Assembly (NCBI GenBank): GCA_001051155.2
Contig: JYIP02000008.1
Coordinates: forward strand, 930,001-994,000
Reading direction: 5' to 3'
Source of the DNA: Chrysoporthe austroafricana
Lineage: Eukaryota; Ascomycota; Sordariomycetes; Diaporthales; Cryphonectriaceae
Length of the DNA: 64,000 bases
In this document: piece after piece, positions 42,040 to 52,784 of the stretch
Layout: every line of letters begins with the position of its first letter
Position numbering within the stretch: position 1 is the first letter of the stretch
Position numbers and translations under genes: made by a program
Notes under the pieces: generated by a model
Database searches by the model: none
Seen by the model: the letters and a program-made list of their open reading frames with translations, nothing else
Told to the model about the DNA's origin: nothing

Positions 42040-43585
42040 TCATTCATAGTCCGAGTCTCGTGTGTACTTTGAAGCTTGCCGCCATTTGTGTCCGTACCTG
42101 TACACAAATAGCGGTATCGGTATGGTCGCCAAACTGATGACCGCAAAGACTGACATGCCCCAGCCATAGCCAAGTCTCTCGACCGCCGGTTGAGCCGTCA
42201 GGGGCAGGAAGGTGCCCATCAAGCAGCGAGTGACGATCAAAGCCGTCACCGAGCTCGCCGAGTACACGCCAAAGGCATCCACCACATAGGCCATGACCGG
42301 CACGAAGCTCAGCATCAGGAAAGTACCCATGATAGCCACGGTCAGTAGCAGGACAATAACAGGTAATCGCAGCTGCGTCGACCAGCCGTACAGGAGGACG
42401 GTGGTGGGAAACAAGAAGCTTCCTACGATGACCAGCGGGAGTCGATATTCTGGCTGCCCGATGCCCTTGTGGGCGTCACGTAGTCGTACGTAGATCCTGT
42501 CCAGCAACGTATTGACAATTATCACGCCAATGGCGGAACCGACGCCTGTGTATCTGGTCAGCAAATCCTCCCTAACCCGGCCCAATACAGGATGACGTAC
42601 TGAAGGTGATAAATGCGACACCGGTTGCAGCTGGTGTGAAGTGATAGATATCCTGCAAAATGCCCGGTAAGGTCGTTGACATGATGTAGAAATAAGTAAA
42701 GAGAAATGACCCGTAGAAAGACAGGACCTGAAGCACGAAGCTGCTTTTTAGCACGATCGTGGGCCGCATGACAGACTCCCAGATAAGCGCCCAGCTATGA
42801 GTCCCGGCGCTGGAGTCATAGGCGGTCCTGAGTGCTGAGTTTCCAGTCTCTTTCCTCAGGCGGGCAGCCTTGCGCCTCAGGATAGGTACCTTGTACGTCT
42901 CCCTGAAGAGGGTCAAGAACGCAATCTCACATGCAACAGCGAGCGCCACGGCCATCCAGACACACTGTCTCCACCCGGTAGTCTGAGATATGGCACCGGC
43001 AACAGCAGGGCCGATGGCGCCTCCGGTGAGCGGGGCGAGCTGGATGAGGCTCATGGCAGCGCCTCGCTGCTCCGAGGGGAACATGTCGCCAACAATTGCT
43101 GGGGCCAACACGTTCGATGCGACCGCCAGGCCCGTTAGCGCGCGACTCACGATGATCACATCTGTGCTCGGGCTCAGGGCCGTGAGCGCGGTGAAGGCAA
43201 TGAACAGGGCGTTGGCAGCGTTGATGACGGGGTATCTCCCAAACAGCTCGGACAGGGGCGCGATGAAGAGCGGCCCGGCTGCTTCGCCCAGTTCCCAGAT
43301 CGTCACTAGCAGGACGGCGGCGGAGCCTGAGCCGGAACCTGCGCCGCCCTCAAGATCATCCACGATGATATTTGCGATAGGGACCACGGAGATGCACGTG
43401 AAGGTGACGGTGAATGCCATGGCGGCGAGAAGGGTGACGATGCCCCATTTGTAGGCCACGGGCCAGTCCATGGGATTTTCGGCGTCGCCATTGGGATCGA
43501 AGTCGACGATATCTTTGTTTTGAATCCTATCGTCTACCGGGATGGCCGTCGCCGCGTCCGGCAGCAGCGGCGCCGTCTCGTCCAT
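42040..43585 (-). CDS. MFS transporter, DHA1 (drug:H+ antiporter) type
   Basis: Two exons, 43585-42601 and 42545-42040, with a 55-nt intron (GTACGT...ACACAG); 496 residues. The N-terminal tail is polar and ends in DPNGDAENPMDWPVAYKWG, the 'NPxxWP' entry signature of fungal DHA1 carriers. It is followed by twelve predicted membrane segments. The motif PLSELFGRYPVI (motif A, loop 2-3) and GDMFPSEQRGAAMSLIQLAP (motif C region, helix 5) are visible. The central loop holds FRETYKVPILRRKAARLRKE, typical of the subfamily. The second half ends with TRCLMGTFLPLTAQPAVERL and YRYGHKWR. It is a plasma-membrane exporter by family; the cargo is unknown. A related gene of the same type lies 1 kb upstream in the same orientation. 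Confidence 0.9.
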
Positions 43586-44595
43586 GGCCAGGAATCTTGG
43601 GGGGAACGCAAGCAGACTCGGGGAAGTGTTAATCTATGGGGCAGATTTAGTCGGCAGGATAAAATTGGCAGACCGCCGGTGGAAGAGATTAATTCTTGTA
43701 GGGCGCGGCCTGTCCCCCAGGGCCGACGCCGGACTACGCTAAAAAGTACTCCATACGCGGAGAAAGTTACAGCCGCGCGGCCCAGCCTATAGTGAAGTAG
43801 AGCTTAAGACCTACGGTCTGCTCATTCCTTTGGGATTTAATCCTAACACCAAGAGATAACGGAGGAAAGAGATAGGAAGACGGAAGATGATGAAGTGGAA
43901 TACTTCCGTACAGACGCTAATGATGGATTCCAAATCGTCGGGACCCTCGGCTGGCCCCGCACGCTGCTTTGGAATATACAGAATACGGGTGTCTCTCTCT
44001 GTGTGTGTGTTGGGGTATAATAAGGACACTAGAAATAAATCATCCAAAACGCCTTCAGTGGAATCACTCTGCTAGTCGTTGAGACGCTTGCAATTTTAAT
44101 TATACCTTCGAGTAAGTGACGTGCGTTGTGACAATTATGATGAAATATGCAACACACAGCCCATGAGCGCCGGGAGCACGGCTTTCCGCAGAAGCAAATA
44201 TGGATTCTGCAATGATTCTCTTGAAACGTCGCACCACCGGCAACGGATATCACACATAGAACTGTAATTACCGATTCTCGAGATTAGAGCCAAGCAGCGT
44301 ACGTCGGTGTAGCAGTGTGAAAAGGTATCGCAAGCTTCGTACTTCACTTGGCGGACTCACTGTGGCCCGGCGATACATCGTGCGGCAAGGAAAATTACAA
44401 GTACTCAGCTGTTTTTGTAGTTGGACTGCAGGAATTTAGACCATTCTTGGCCCTACCATCACTTCCACAGTCGGGGCTTTCTGCCCCACGCAGGTACGCC
44501 TCATCCAGCAGGAGGTGAGAGATGCCGCTTTATAATTAACCCTATCCAGTCTACAGTCTCACGTGTCACAAGTCAGACCCCAGATCTGGAGCGTC
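43586..44595. other. Spacer between tandem MFS genes
   Basis: 1 kb. It contains the promoter of the downstream DHA1 gene and a short CT/GT dinucleotide stretch at about 43990-44012. No gene is supported. Confidence 0.45.
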
Positions 44596-46433
44596 TTACA
44601 AATTCTTTAGCGGGAACCTCGTCCGCAACCACTCGCCCTTCCTCAGGATGAAGAACGGCAGAGGCGTCAGCGCCACGGCGATGAACCCAAGCAGGCTGTT
44701 CCCCCAGCCCAGGCCCAGCTTCTCGTACATCTGCAGCCCGGCAAGGGGCAGGACGGCGCCCGCGATGGAGCGAATGACGGTGTTGGCCGCGAGCGCGGAA
44801 GCGGCATAGACTGTGTAAGCATCGACGAGATACCTGCAGTGATTATGGATTAGCTCATGTACGAAGGGCGTCCCGGGGCTGCGCGCAAGACATCGGGAGC
44901 TTACACCTGCAGGGCCATAAAAATAACAATGTTGCCCATACCGATCACTCCCGTTCCGATGATAGGCGCCATCCACTGCACATGATACTCGGCCGTCCAG
45001 CCGTACATGAAGAAGCCTGCGGGGAGCAGGAATGCTCCAATGGGTAGCTGCTGCAGCCGATACTCGGGCTTCATCCCTTTGCCCTCCTTGGCTGACATCT
45101 TCTTCAGGTGCCTATCCGACGTGGCGGAGAACAGCGCCAGGCCGCACATAGAGCCGACGCCCAGGCCGAGGTATACCAGGCCCGCGTCCTGCGTGCTGAA
45201 GCCGTAGTTCCCCTGGAAGACCTCTGTGATGGAGGTGAACATCAGATACAGGTAGCCGTACACGACCGAGATGTAGACCGCGAAGAGCGCGCAGATGGGC
45301 GAGCGCACGAGCAGCTTGAGCGGGCGGACGATGCCGCGCCTGAAGTAGTCCGAGGGGCTCAGGCCGACGTCGAGCCTCGACCGCAACATCTCGTTGCCCG
45401 TCTCCTTGCGCAGCCTGTTGACCTTGCGCTGCAGGATGACGGGCGCGTACGTCTCGCGCATGAATAGGATCATGACGATGGTGACGAAGCCCGCGACGAT
45501 CGCGAGGACCCAGAACACCCAGCGCCAGCCTTTGGCCGCGCTCAGGAACCCGCCCGCCACGGGGCCAATGATGGGCCCCAGCAGCGGCCCGACGCTGAAG
45601 GCGGCCATGGCGCCGGCGCGCTTCTCCTGCCGGACCATGTCGGCGATGGACCCGCCGCCGTTGGTGAGCGGGCAGGACCCGAACATGCCGCAGAGGAAGC
45701 GGAACGCGATGAGCGCGTTCATGGTGGGCGCGAGGGCGCACGCGACGAGGAAGGCGGTGAAGCCGATGTTGCAGACGTGGTACACGGGCGTGCGGCCGTA
45801 GATCTCGGACATGGGCGCGATGACCAGCGGCCCGAAGGCGAAGCCCAGCACGTACACGGAGACGACGAAGGCGGCGAGCTCGTTGCTGTCGGAGTGGAAG
45901 TCGACCATGAGCTCCGGCACGCCGGGGGCGAAGATGGACGAGGCGAGGGGCGTGACGAAGGTGAGCATGGAGATGATCACGCAGTTGACCACCTTGCGCC
46001 AGGTAGGCCAGTTGTACGGGTTCGAGGGGTCGGTGTCGGAGTCCCACCAGACCATATTGGGGTCATCCGGTGTCTCTCCGCCCTCTTTCGGGACGTTTGG
46101 GGCCTCGCCCTTCTCTGGGTCGCCGCCATGACTTTTGTGTGAGGCGTGGCTCCTGCTCTTTGCGAGCGCGAGGCTCCGCTGATCGGCAATAGAGCGCTGC
46201 CTCTTCAGCTCACCTTGCTCGTCGAGGACATAGCCCACGTTGGACGGGATGTCTGCGTCGTGACCCTCCGCGTACGCGGCCTCGATCCTCTTCTCGAGGT
46301 CTAGGTCAGCATTGGCGTCGTCGTCAAGGTGGTTCTCGGTGTCTGTCTCTGTGGTGCTCTCTACGGCATGGTTGTCTGTCACCGCGCGAGTCTCGGAGTG
46401 GTGGTCGTGCTGCTCATCGTCGGCAGCGGCCAT
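44596..46433 (-). CDS. MFS transporter, DHA1 type (large N-terminal tail)
   Basis: Two exons, 46433-44905 and 44833-44596, with a 71-nt intron (GTAAGC...CTGCAG); 588 residues. A long hydrophilic N-terminal tail of about 140 residues (acidic, then Ser/Lys-rich) precedes [20 protein letters not shown], the DHA1 entry signature. Motif A ([16 protein letters not shown]) and the helix-5 motif ([20 protein letters not shown]) are clear. The central loop contains [20 protein letters not shown]. The junction rebuilds [20 protein letters not shown] in helix 11. The protein ends [15 protein letters not shown]. It belongs to the polyamine/azole-resistance type of fungal exporters; the substrate is unknown. 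GC content is higher than in most neighbouring genes, giving long shadow frames on the other strand. Confidence 0.9.
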
Positions 46434-48532
46434 TGGGAGCTGGAGCTGCCCTAGAGACGGTGCCTGTCGGTGTCAGCCATCTTGGTTGCGAGGCTACGTG
46501 GTGCTGTAGCCTCCAGAGCTCAGCGGGCGAGTCCTAGGCAACTCGACTTGAGCGTTGGAAGTCTGGGTGGATGCTGATGTGCTTTACTACGTACTTCTAC
46601 AGAAGATGGACCACTGAAGACACCGGCGCGGGTGCTGCCGAGAAGTTTATTTTCAGTGGGGAGGTCCTTTCTGACGGGTCCGGTCGCTGGACTCCACCGT
46701 CAGAGGCTCGTGATATTCGCAACGTCTGGCGAGGGGACGGGAGTGTCTAGAGGTGCCCAGAGCAGACGACACGAGCTGAGGTCGGGTAGGTTTGCAATGT
46801 TATATGCCGTACCGCGACGAGATGGTGCAGGAGGATGCGAATACGAAATAGCGCCTCCCGCCACCGGACTGTAATCTGGCCCCGAGTCGAGTGAATGTTC
46901 TTGGTCGAATATTATGGTACAGAGAGCTGGGCATGCAGCTAGGAGCTCTCGCTGCCCCCGTGTCCCCGTGCCCAGATCTCAGGTCCGGAACGTGGGCATA
47001 CCGCTGTCTACCTGTGCTGCCGCCATTCCCAAAGAGGATGGATATTCCGGCCTCCTTTGCTGTGGTCGGTCCATCTCGGCCGGGTGCATAGCTTTCTGCA
47101 TGACCCTCCAGCTCATTTCCTCTGTGCCAGGGCCAGCTGGACCCAGGGAGCAAAAAACCGCCTCATCTGTACTGCTACGTAGTTTCAGGCTGCTGGAGTG
47201 TTGCCACCTACGTGAACCGATTGTTCCTCCATCATGCCCTCTGGATCTAGCTGCGCCTGAACAGGTCTAGATGCGCTGCTGTGACTCGCGTGCGACCCGT
47301 GGGCGCGGCATTCTCATTGGATCGACATGACCACTTGGGCATGGGGCAGGACCCCCTCTATCATCATCAGCTTATACGCTCGGTCTACATTCGGTACTGC
47401 TCCGCAGTCAGGTCGCGTGATCAGCACCGTGCAATTGAGGAGGCACCCCAGCGCATCCTCATTCTCGTTGAGGCTAAGGACTCGAGTCCGAGGCCATCTC
47501 CGTGAGAGACGCACCGGCTAGCTACCTCGCCGGCGTGCTGTACGTGTCTACGCGCTGACCTGCCTCCTGGTGAGCGCCTGAGCCTGCCTATCATGGTTGT
47601 CCCGCATCCCGAAGACGGTATATACTGCTCGCTATATCACGTACGTATCTGGCTAAACAAAGTGACGAGTGTCTCTCATGCCTCTTCTGACTCCAAGCGG
47701 AACAGAGCGGACAGACAAGATAACGAGGGAGACGGAGCACGCTCATACAGTACGATATCTCAAAGGGCACTTGATTTCTTGTATTTTCCACAGCAGATAT
47801 CATCGTAATAAAATGAGAGACGGGTTACGGCGTAAAGGCGCTTAGGTTCATAGTAAGACCGTAGAAATGTGTCCCTCTCGTAAACCTAAAACGGAGAGGG
47901 GAAGAGGTGGGATCTACTAGGAATGGTTAAACGCCGTGAGGCTGAGGAACCTACATGTGTTCCGTGGAACCAGATATTGTTTCTAGATTATATAAACTAT
48001 TGTCGTTGCTTAAGACTGATCAGCGGTCCTGATCCACCAGCCATACACGCAGCTGCGGGTGCGGGCAGGAAAACGGCACATCGCTTCGGGTGAAGACGGA
48101 ACGAGAGCCACAGGCTTAGGGCCCAGAGCCGAGGTGCCCCAGAATCAAAACTGTTCCTTTTTCCCGCCATCATAGTACCCCGAGAACTGTTCCAATATAT
48201 CTTTCACACCTCATATTTTGCGGTTGTGCGCAGCTTCCCCTCTTTTTCTCTCGCGCCCGAGGAAGTCACCGAGCGCCATATGGTGCACTCGGCCTGCGTC
48301 CCAATGAATCCACTGTGCAGACGCAATGGGGTCTGGCGACCAGATTTTGGTGGGGATGAAGGTTACGATTTTATGATGGTTTTCATTGCAATCTACCAAG
48401 TCTATCTGCCGGATTGAGACGAGCAAGACCCGAGGGGAAGGAAATCAGTTCTCTTTTCCTAGAAATGCCGCCACACGCAGACTTCGCTTTCTCTAACTTG
48501 TTCTGAGCCGTCTACAACACACGCGGACGAAT
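46434..48532. other. 2.1-kb intergenic spacer
   Basis: Between the DHA1 promoter and the 3' end of pyruvate kinase. Only short, unconvincing frames are present; no RNA gene, repeat or transposon end was recognised. Confidence 0.45.
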
Positions 48533-50426
48533 TTACTTCTCCAGCTCACCAATACCCAGGTGCTCGGTGTCCGCCTTGACAATCCGCAGCGTGTTGGTGT
48601 TGCCCATGCCGCCCTTCCAGCCCTGGACGACCACGACAGTGTCGTTCTTGGACAGAACGTTGAGCTCTAGTGCCTTGGAGACACCCCACTTGATCCGCCG
48701 GTCGACGTCCTCCTGCCAGTTCACCTTGGAGAAATCAGGCTTGTCCTCGGGGAAGTGGAAAGGGTACACGCCACGATACAAGTGGCCGTACCGCGAAGCG
48801 GAGGCATTCCGGGTCACCATGAAGATGGGGCACACAGGTCGGTACTTGGACAGCAGGCGGGCGGAGTCGCCAGAGGTGGAGAGGACGATGATGCCACCGG
48901 CGTTGAGGTCGAGGGATGCCCGGACGGCGGACATGGCACACGACTCGACGACGCTGATGGGGCGCTTGATGAGCGTGCAGAGCTCCTCAAAGTGAGACAC
49001 GTATGGGATGGTGTTCTCGGCCTTCAGGCAGGCTGTGAAGGTGGGTCAGCTACGTCTCCAGGGCGGTCATTTCCAGCGTGCAGCGACTTACCCTCGCTCA
49101 TCTCGTGGACGGCCTCGTTGGGGTAAGAGCCCTTGGCGGTCTCGCCAGACAACATGACGCAGTCTGCGCCGTCAGTGACGGCATTGCCGACGTCGCTAAT
49201 CTCCGCACGGGTAGGCCTGGGGTTCTTGATCATGCTCTCGAGCATCTGGGTGGCACAGATGACGGGCTTGCCAGCCATGTTGCACATGGCAATCATCTTC
49301 TTCTGGGCGGCAAACACCTCGGCGGCGGGGATCTCGATACCCAGATCACCACGCGCCACCATGACGCCGTCGGTCTCCTTCAAGATCTCGGGGAAGTTGT
49401 TCAGACCTTGCCGGTTCTCGATCTTGGCGATGATCTGGATGTGCTTGCCCTCCTCGCCGAGGACCTCGCGGATGGCCTTGATGTCAGCTCCGCGGCGGAT
49501 GAAAGAGGCGAAGACCATGTCGACATTGTTCTTGACGCCAAACCTCAGGTCGTTCTTATCCTTCTCGGACAGGGCAGGGAGGTCGACATCGGTGTTGGGC
49601 AAGTTGACGCCCTTCCTCGAGGAGATGAAGCCGTTGTTCTTGGCGCGGACGCGGATGGTCTTGTCGTCAACGACGTTCAGAACCTCGAGGGCGAGGATAC
49701 CGTCGTCGACGTAGATGATGCGGCCCTTCTCGATGACCTTGGTGATGTTCTTGTAGTCGACGTACATGTTCTCCGTGTCACAAGCAGTCTTGTACTTCTC
49801 GTCGGTGGTGATGTTCAGCTCGGTACCGGCCGAGAGGGGGAGGTCGACATCACCGGTGGTGTTTCCAGTGCGGATTTCCTTTTTGTCACACATTCAGCAT
49901 CCTGTCCCTGTCGCCCTGCGACGGTGTTTACATACAGGGCCCTTGGTGTCCAGGGCAATGGCCACCTGACGGCCAGGTTGGGCCTTCTCGGCGGCGCGGG
50001 CATTGTCGATGACGGACTGGTGGTATGAGTACTCGCCCTGAAGATGTGTGTCAGCCGGCAGATGGTCGTTCCACGGGTAAACGTCGCGGACATACGTGGG
50101 AGAAGTTCCTGTGCGCTCAACCGTCAGCTTCGGCGATCCTCTCGGGGGACGATTCTCGGGGATGCTTACATGCGGACAACGTTCAGGCCCGCAGTCCGGA
50201 GCTTGTTTATGGCTTCGACGGAGTTCGTCTTGGGGCCGATTGTGCAGATCTGTCCACAGCCTTCATGTCAGCTGCCGCGTCCTGGGTAACATCCGTCCCG
50301 TGTCGCTCGGCGTCTTACAATGGAGGTTCGGCGGTAGTTCTTGGTAGGCTGGTAGGCGGTGTCGAGCTGGGCGAGCCAGTCGATCCTGCCTCCGAGGGAG
50401 AGGTGGTCGAGAGCGGTAGCAGCCAT
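48533..50426 (-). CDS. PYK1: Pyruvate kinase
   Basis: Six exons: 50426-50319, 50249-50170, 50108-50096 (13 nt), 50037-49936, 49878-49092 and 49032-48533; 529 residues. Pyruvate kinase transfers phosphate from phosphoenolpyruvate to ADP at the end of glycolysis. Landmarks: [13 protein letters not shown] across intron 1; [18 protein letters not shown], assembled from exons 2, 3 and 4; [16 protein letters not shown] across intron 4; the active-site region [17 protein letters not shown]; the metal-binding [12 protein letters not shown]; and the domain A signature [20 protein letters not shown]. The C-terminal allosteric domain ends in GIGELEK. Four introns crowd into the first 550 bp. The 13-nt exon encodes only the end of Met plus Asn-Phe-Ser-His, a conserved loop. 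All phases close, so the model is secure. Confidence 0.95.
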
Positions 50427-51575
50427 TTCTTCGTTTCAAGGAATAGAGGTAGGCCGGATACTGGTATTGTCAGTCTCTAGGTGCTTTAGGTCGAAAAGTG
50501 GCATGCGCGATCGCAGAAAGGAATGGCTAACGTTGAGGTTCGGGGCGTACGTCGAAGCTCGGGCAGATCTGGGGGCGAAGGCTGTGGCGCGGGACTTCTT
50601 ATGTAGCAAGTCAGTTGGCGTCTCGGTGACGGTCCGAGGGTGGTAAAAAAGGAGTTGCGACCCGGAAAGCGGGAGGCACAAGGGAAGGGAGTGGGTTATG
50701 AGGTGTTTGTTATATTCGGGCGAGAGAAAAAGCTGGGATGGGTAGCGTGGATAGTTATGGATACGAAAGTATTCGGGGATGCCACAGATACGACCACCGT
50801 CACACCACCCGAGCCTCTGCACCCTGCTATTTTGGACCACGCCAGGGCGTGCAGCCCGTAGCTTTGACGTGGGTTCGCCGCTGTCCGATCTGGGAATTGG
50901 GGGAGGGGACTGGGATCCTCGTACCTCTGGCGACAGTCTCGTCTTGGTCAGGTTTGAAGGAGCTGCTTGGCCGTGTGTCGTATTGTTGAGGACCTGGACG
51001 AGGAGGAGAGAAGGGTGGGAAAAAAGTCGCTCGGACGCCTTGCAGTGCTAGTTTGGTTCCAGGCCTCTGGGCTCTGCTGTTTGGTGCTGCCGTCTGCTGC
51101 CGCCTGCTGCCGCTTGCTGCCGCTTGCTGCCGCTGCCGCTGCTGCTGACAGGGACCAGTTCTCAACATGCTGCCCGCACCCCACGACCCCTCCTTCCCAA
51201 AATTCCCATCCTGCAGGGATCGGGCGCCAGCGACAGGACTCGCGGGCTGACCAATCGATAAGCCACGCCCCCGATGGGGGTCGCCGTTAGGTAAGCAGAG
51301 GAGCTGTGGGCCGCCGTCGCCGCCGCATCCCAGCTGCTGCAGCGCCAAGCGCCTGATGAACCCGGATGCAGGCGGCTGGTTTGATCACGGCGAGTCAAAG
51401 TGTCTCGTGCCAACAGTCCACGACAACACCCCACCCGGTACAGAGCATACGTACATACATACACGCATACAGACACACAGACAGACGGACAGACAGACGC
51501 ACCCAGCATCTCCCGTCTACGTCTACATCCCCGCCATCGTATTTCACCAAGTCCCACCCGTGAGAAACAGTCAGG
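50427..51575. other. Divergent promoter region of pyruvate kinase and the small four-exon gene
   Basis: Upstream region of pyruvate kinase. It includes the 10-bp minisatellite and, at about 51449-51500, a degenerate ACAT/ACAG microsatellite (acatacatacacgcatacag, then acagacggacagacagac). No coding exon is supported here. Confidence 0.5.
51086..51146. repeat. 10-bp minisatellite grading into CTG repeats
   Basis: About five tandem copies of a 10-bp unit (ctgctgccgc/ttgctgccgc), followed by ctgccgctgctgctg. It lies about 660-720 bp upstream of the pyruvate kinase ATG and is not in any supported coding exon. Confidence 0.75.
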
Positions 51576-52222
51576 ATGGTGGTAAGTCGCAGATCCTCCC
51601 CTCCGCCTTCAACAAGCCCGGCCAGCACCCGGCCCTCCCTCCTCTCGCCGTCCGTGCCATCGTCACATGCGTGCGCCATGGGAGGCTAAACAATCTCGCT
51701 CTCTCTGCTACAGCTCCTCGATTTGCTGACATTGGGGCTGTGGTCGAAGCTCGGGAAACTCGTCCACTACACCGTCGACGCGGTCCTCAGTATGTTCCCC
51801 ACCCCCTCCCCCTCCCCCACCTACGACAGAGGAACCCGCCCCGCCTAACAGTCTGCCTGCCCACAGTCTCGACCATCCTCGCTGGCATGCGCCGCTCGAC
51901 CGGTTTGACGTGAGTACACGACAAAGATCCTATCACCTACACCCCCCAACAGACGCCCCTCAGCAGGACAAGATGATTGGCATCGTGGTGGCTTGTGGAG
52001 AGAGGCGGCGTGCTGCAATTTCGATAGGCTCGACAGACAGGAAGGCTAACTTCGACCCCGCGTTGGGGATCTCCCAGGCCCAGTCTGAAATCGGAAAAGG
52101 TAGGCGGTGACAACGCGGAAGTCCAGAAATGGGTCGGCCGCTATCTCGGCGTCGGTGAGAGCGTCCTCGACCTAGCCATCACCACGGCCGGCGGGAGCGG
52201 ATGGTTCGAGCGGACGAGGTAG
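51576..52222 (+). CDS. Possible small four-exon gene, 89 residues
   Basis: Proposed exons: 51576-51581 (ATGGTG only), 51714-51789, 51867-51909 and 52078-52222; introns of 132, 77 and 168 nt. Each has a GTAAGT, GTATGT or GTGAGT donor, a CTAAC/CTAAAC branch-like site and a CAG acceptor. The joined frame reads MVLLDLLTLGLWSKLGKLVH, then a segment with ILAGMRRSTGLT, and ends with GRYLGVGESVLDLAITTAGG and TAG. The product is rich in amphipathic helices, with no signal peptide or known motif. A six-nucleotide first coding exon is unusual, and upstream exons may exist. The support is only that three independent consensus introns keep one frame open. It might be a non-coding spliced transcript. Confidence 0.4.
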
Positions 52223-52784
52223 GAATCGTCTGACGACGAGCGAGAATGAGGCACTCTGCGGAACAATCAACATCAAGAGTGCGAACACCCTGTCAGTCTG
52301 GTGTCAGTCTGCACGGCAGGCAACAACGACGAGAATTCCCGGTGTTTATGTTGGCCACGAGGAGCTTCGCGAGGCCGGCCGAGGTTGGATTAGGCGAACA
52401 GGGCTGCTTTACCGGAGTAGGGACGGCGTTCAGGACTATGGCAGAATATCTCCGTGCATTGATGTCCACACAGCGGGATGTCTCATCTCATGTGATGGAC
52501 CCGAGATCAGCTCACCGATTCAACTTCGATCAAAGTACAAAATGCCGGGGAAGTTGTAAATGCGCATTGATAGGGTATAATCATGTCCAGTCTCCCCATA
52601 AACGCCGCGCTCGCCATGCCTCGCTATCCTCGAAGTTGACTGAAAGACCTATACTCCAGGCACCTCAAGCTCCTAAACCCTGATGCTCATAGCCTCCGAC
52701 GCTCACATTATCTGATGCTCGCCCGTGGCCCAATACCGCCCGTTCCTTGGGCCGTCCATCGCATAGCAACCAAAATCGTCGACA
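52223..52784. other. Intergenic spacer
   Basis: Between the possible four-exon gene (+) and the 3' end of the Atg28-like gene (-). Nothing specific is seen. Confidence 0.4.

Noticed and set aside
45112..46047. Minus-strand frame of 311 codons rich in Arg/His inside the DHA1 gene
   Set aside because: Shadow of the MFS coding sequence in another frame; its composition is that of a frame-shifted GC-rich gene.
49078..50028. Plus-strand frame of 316 codons opposite pyruvate kinase
   Set aside because: Antisense shadow of the kinase exons; Asp/Leu/Val-rich translation without any motif.
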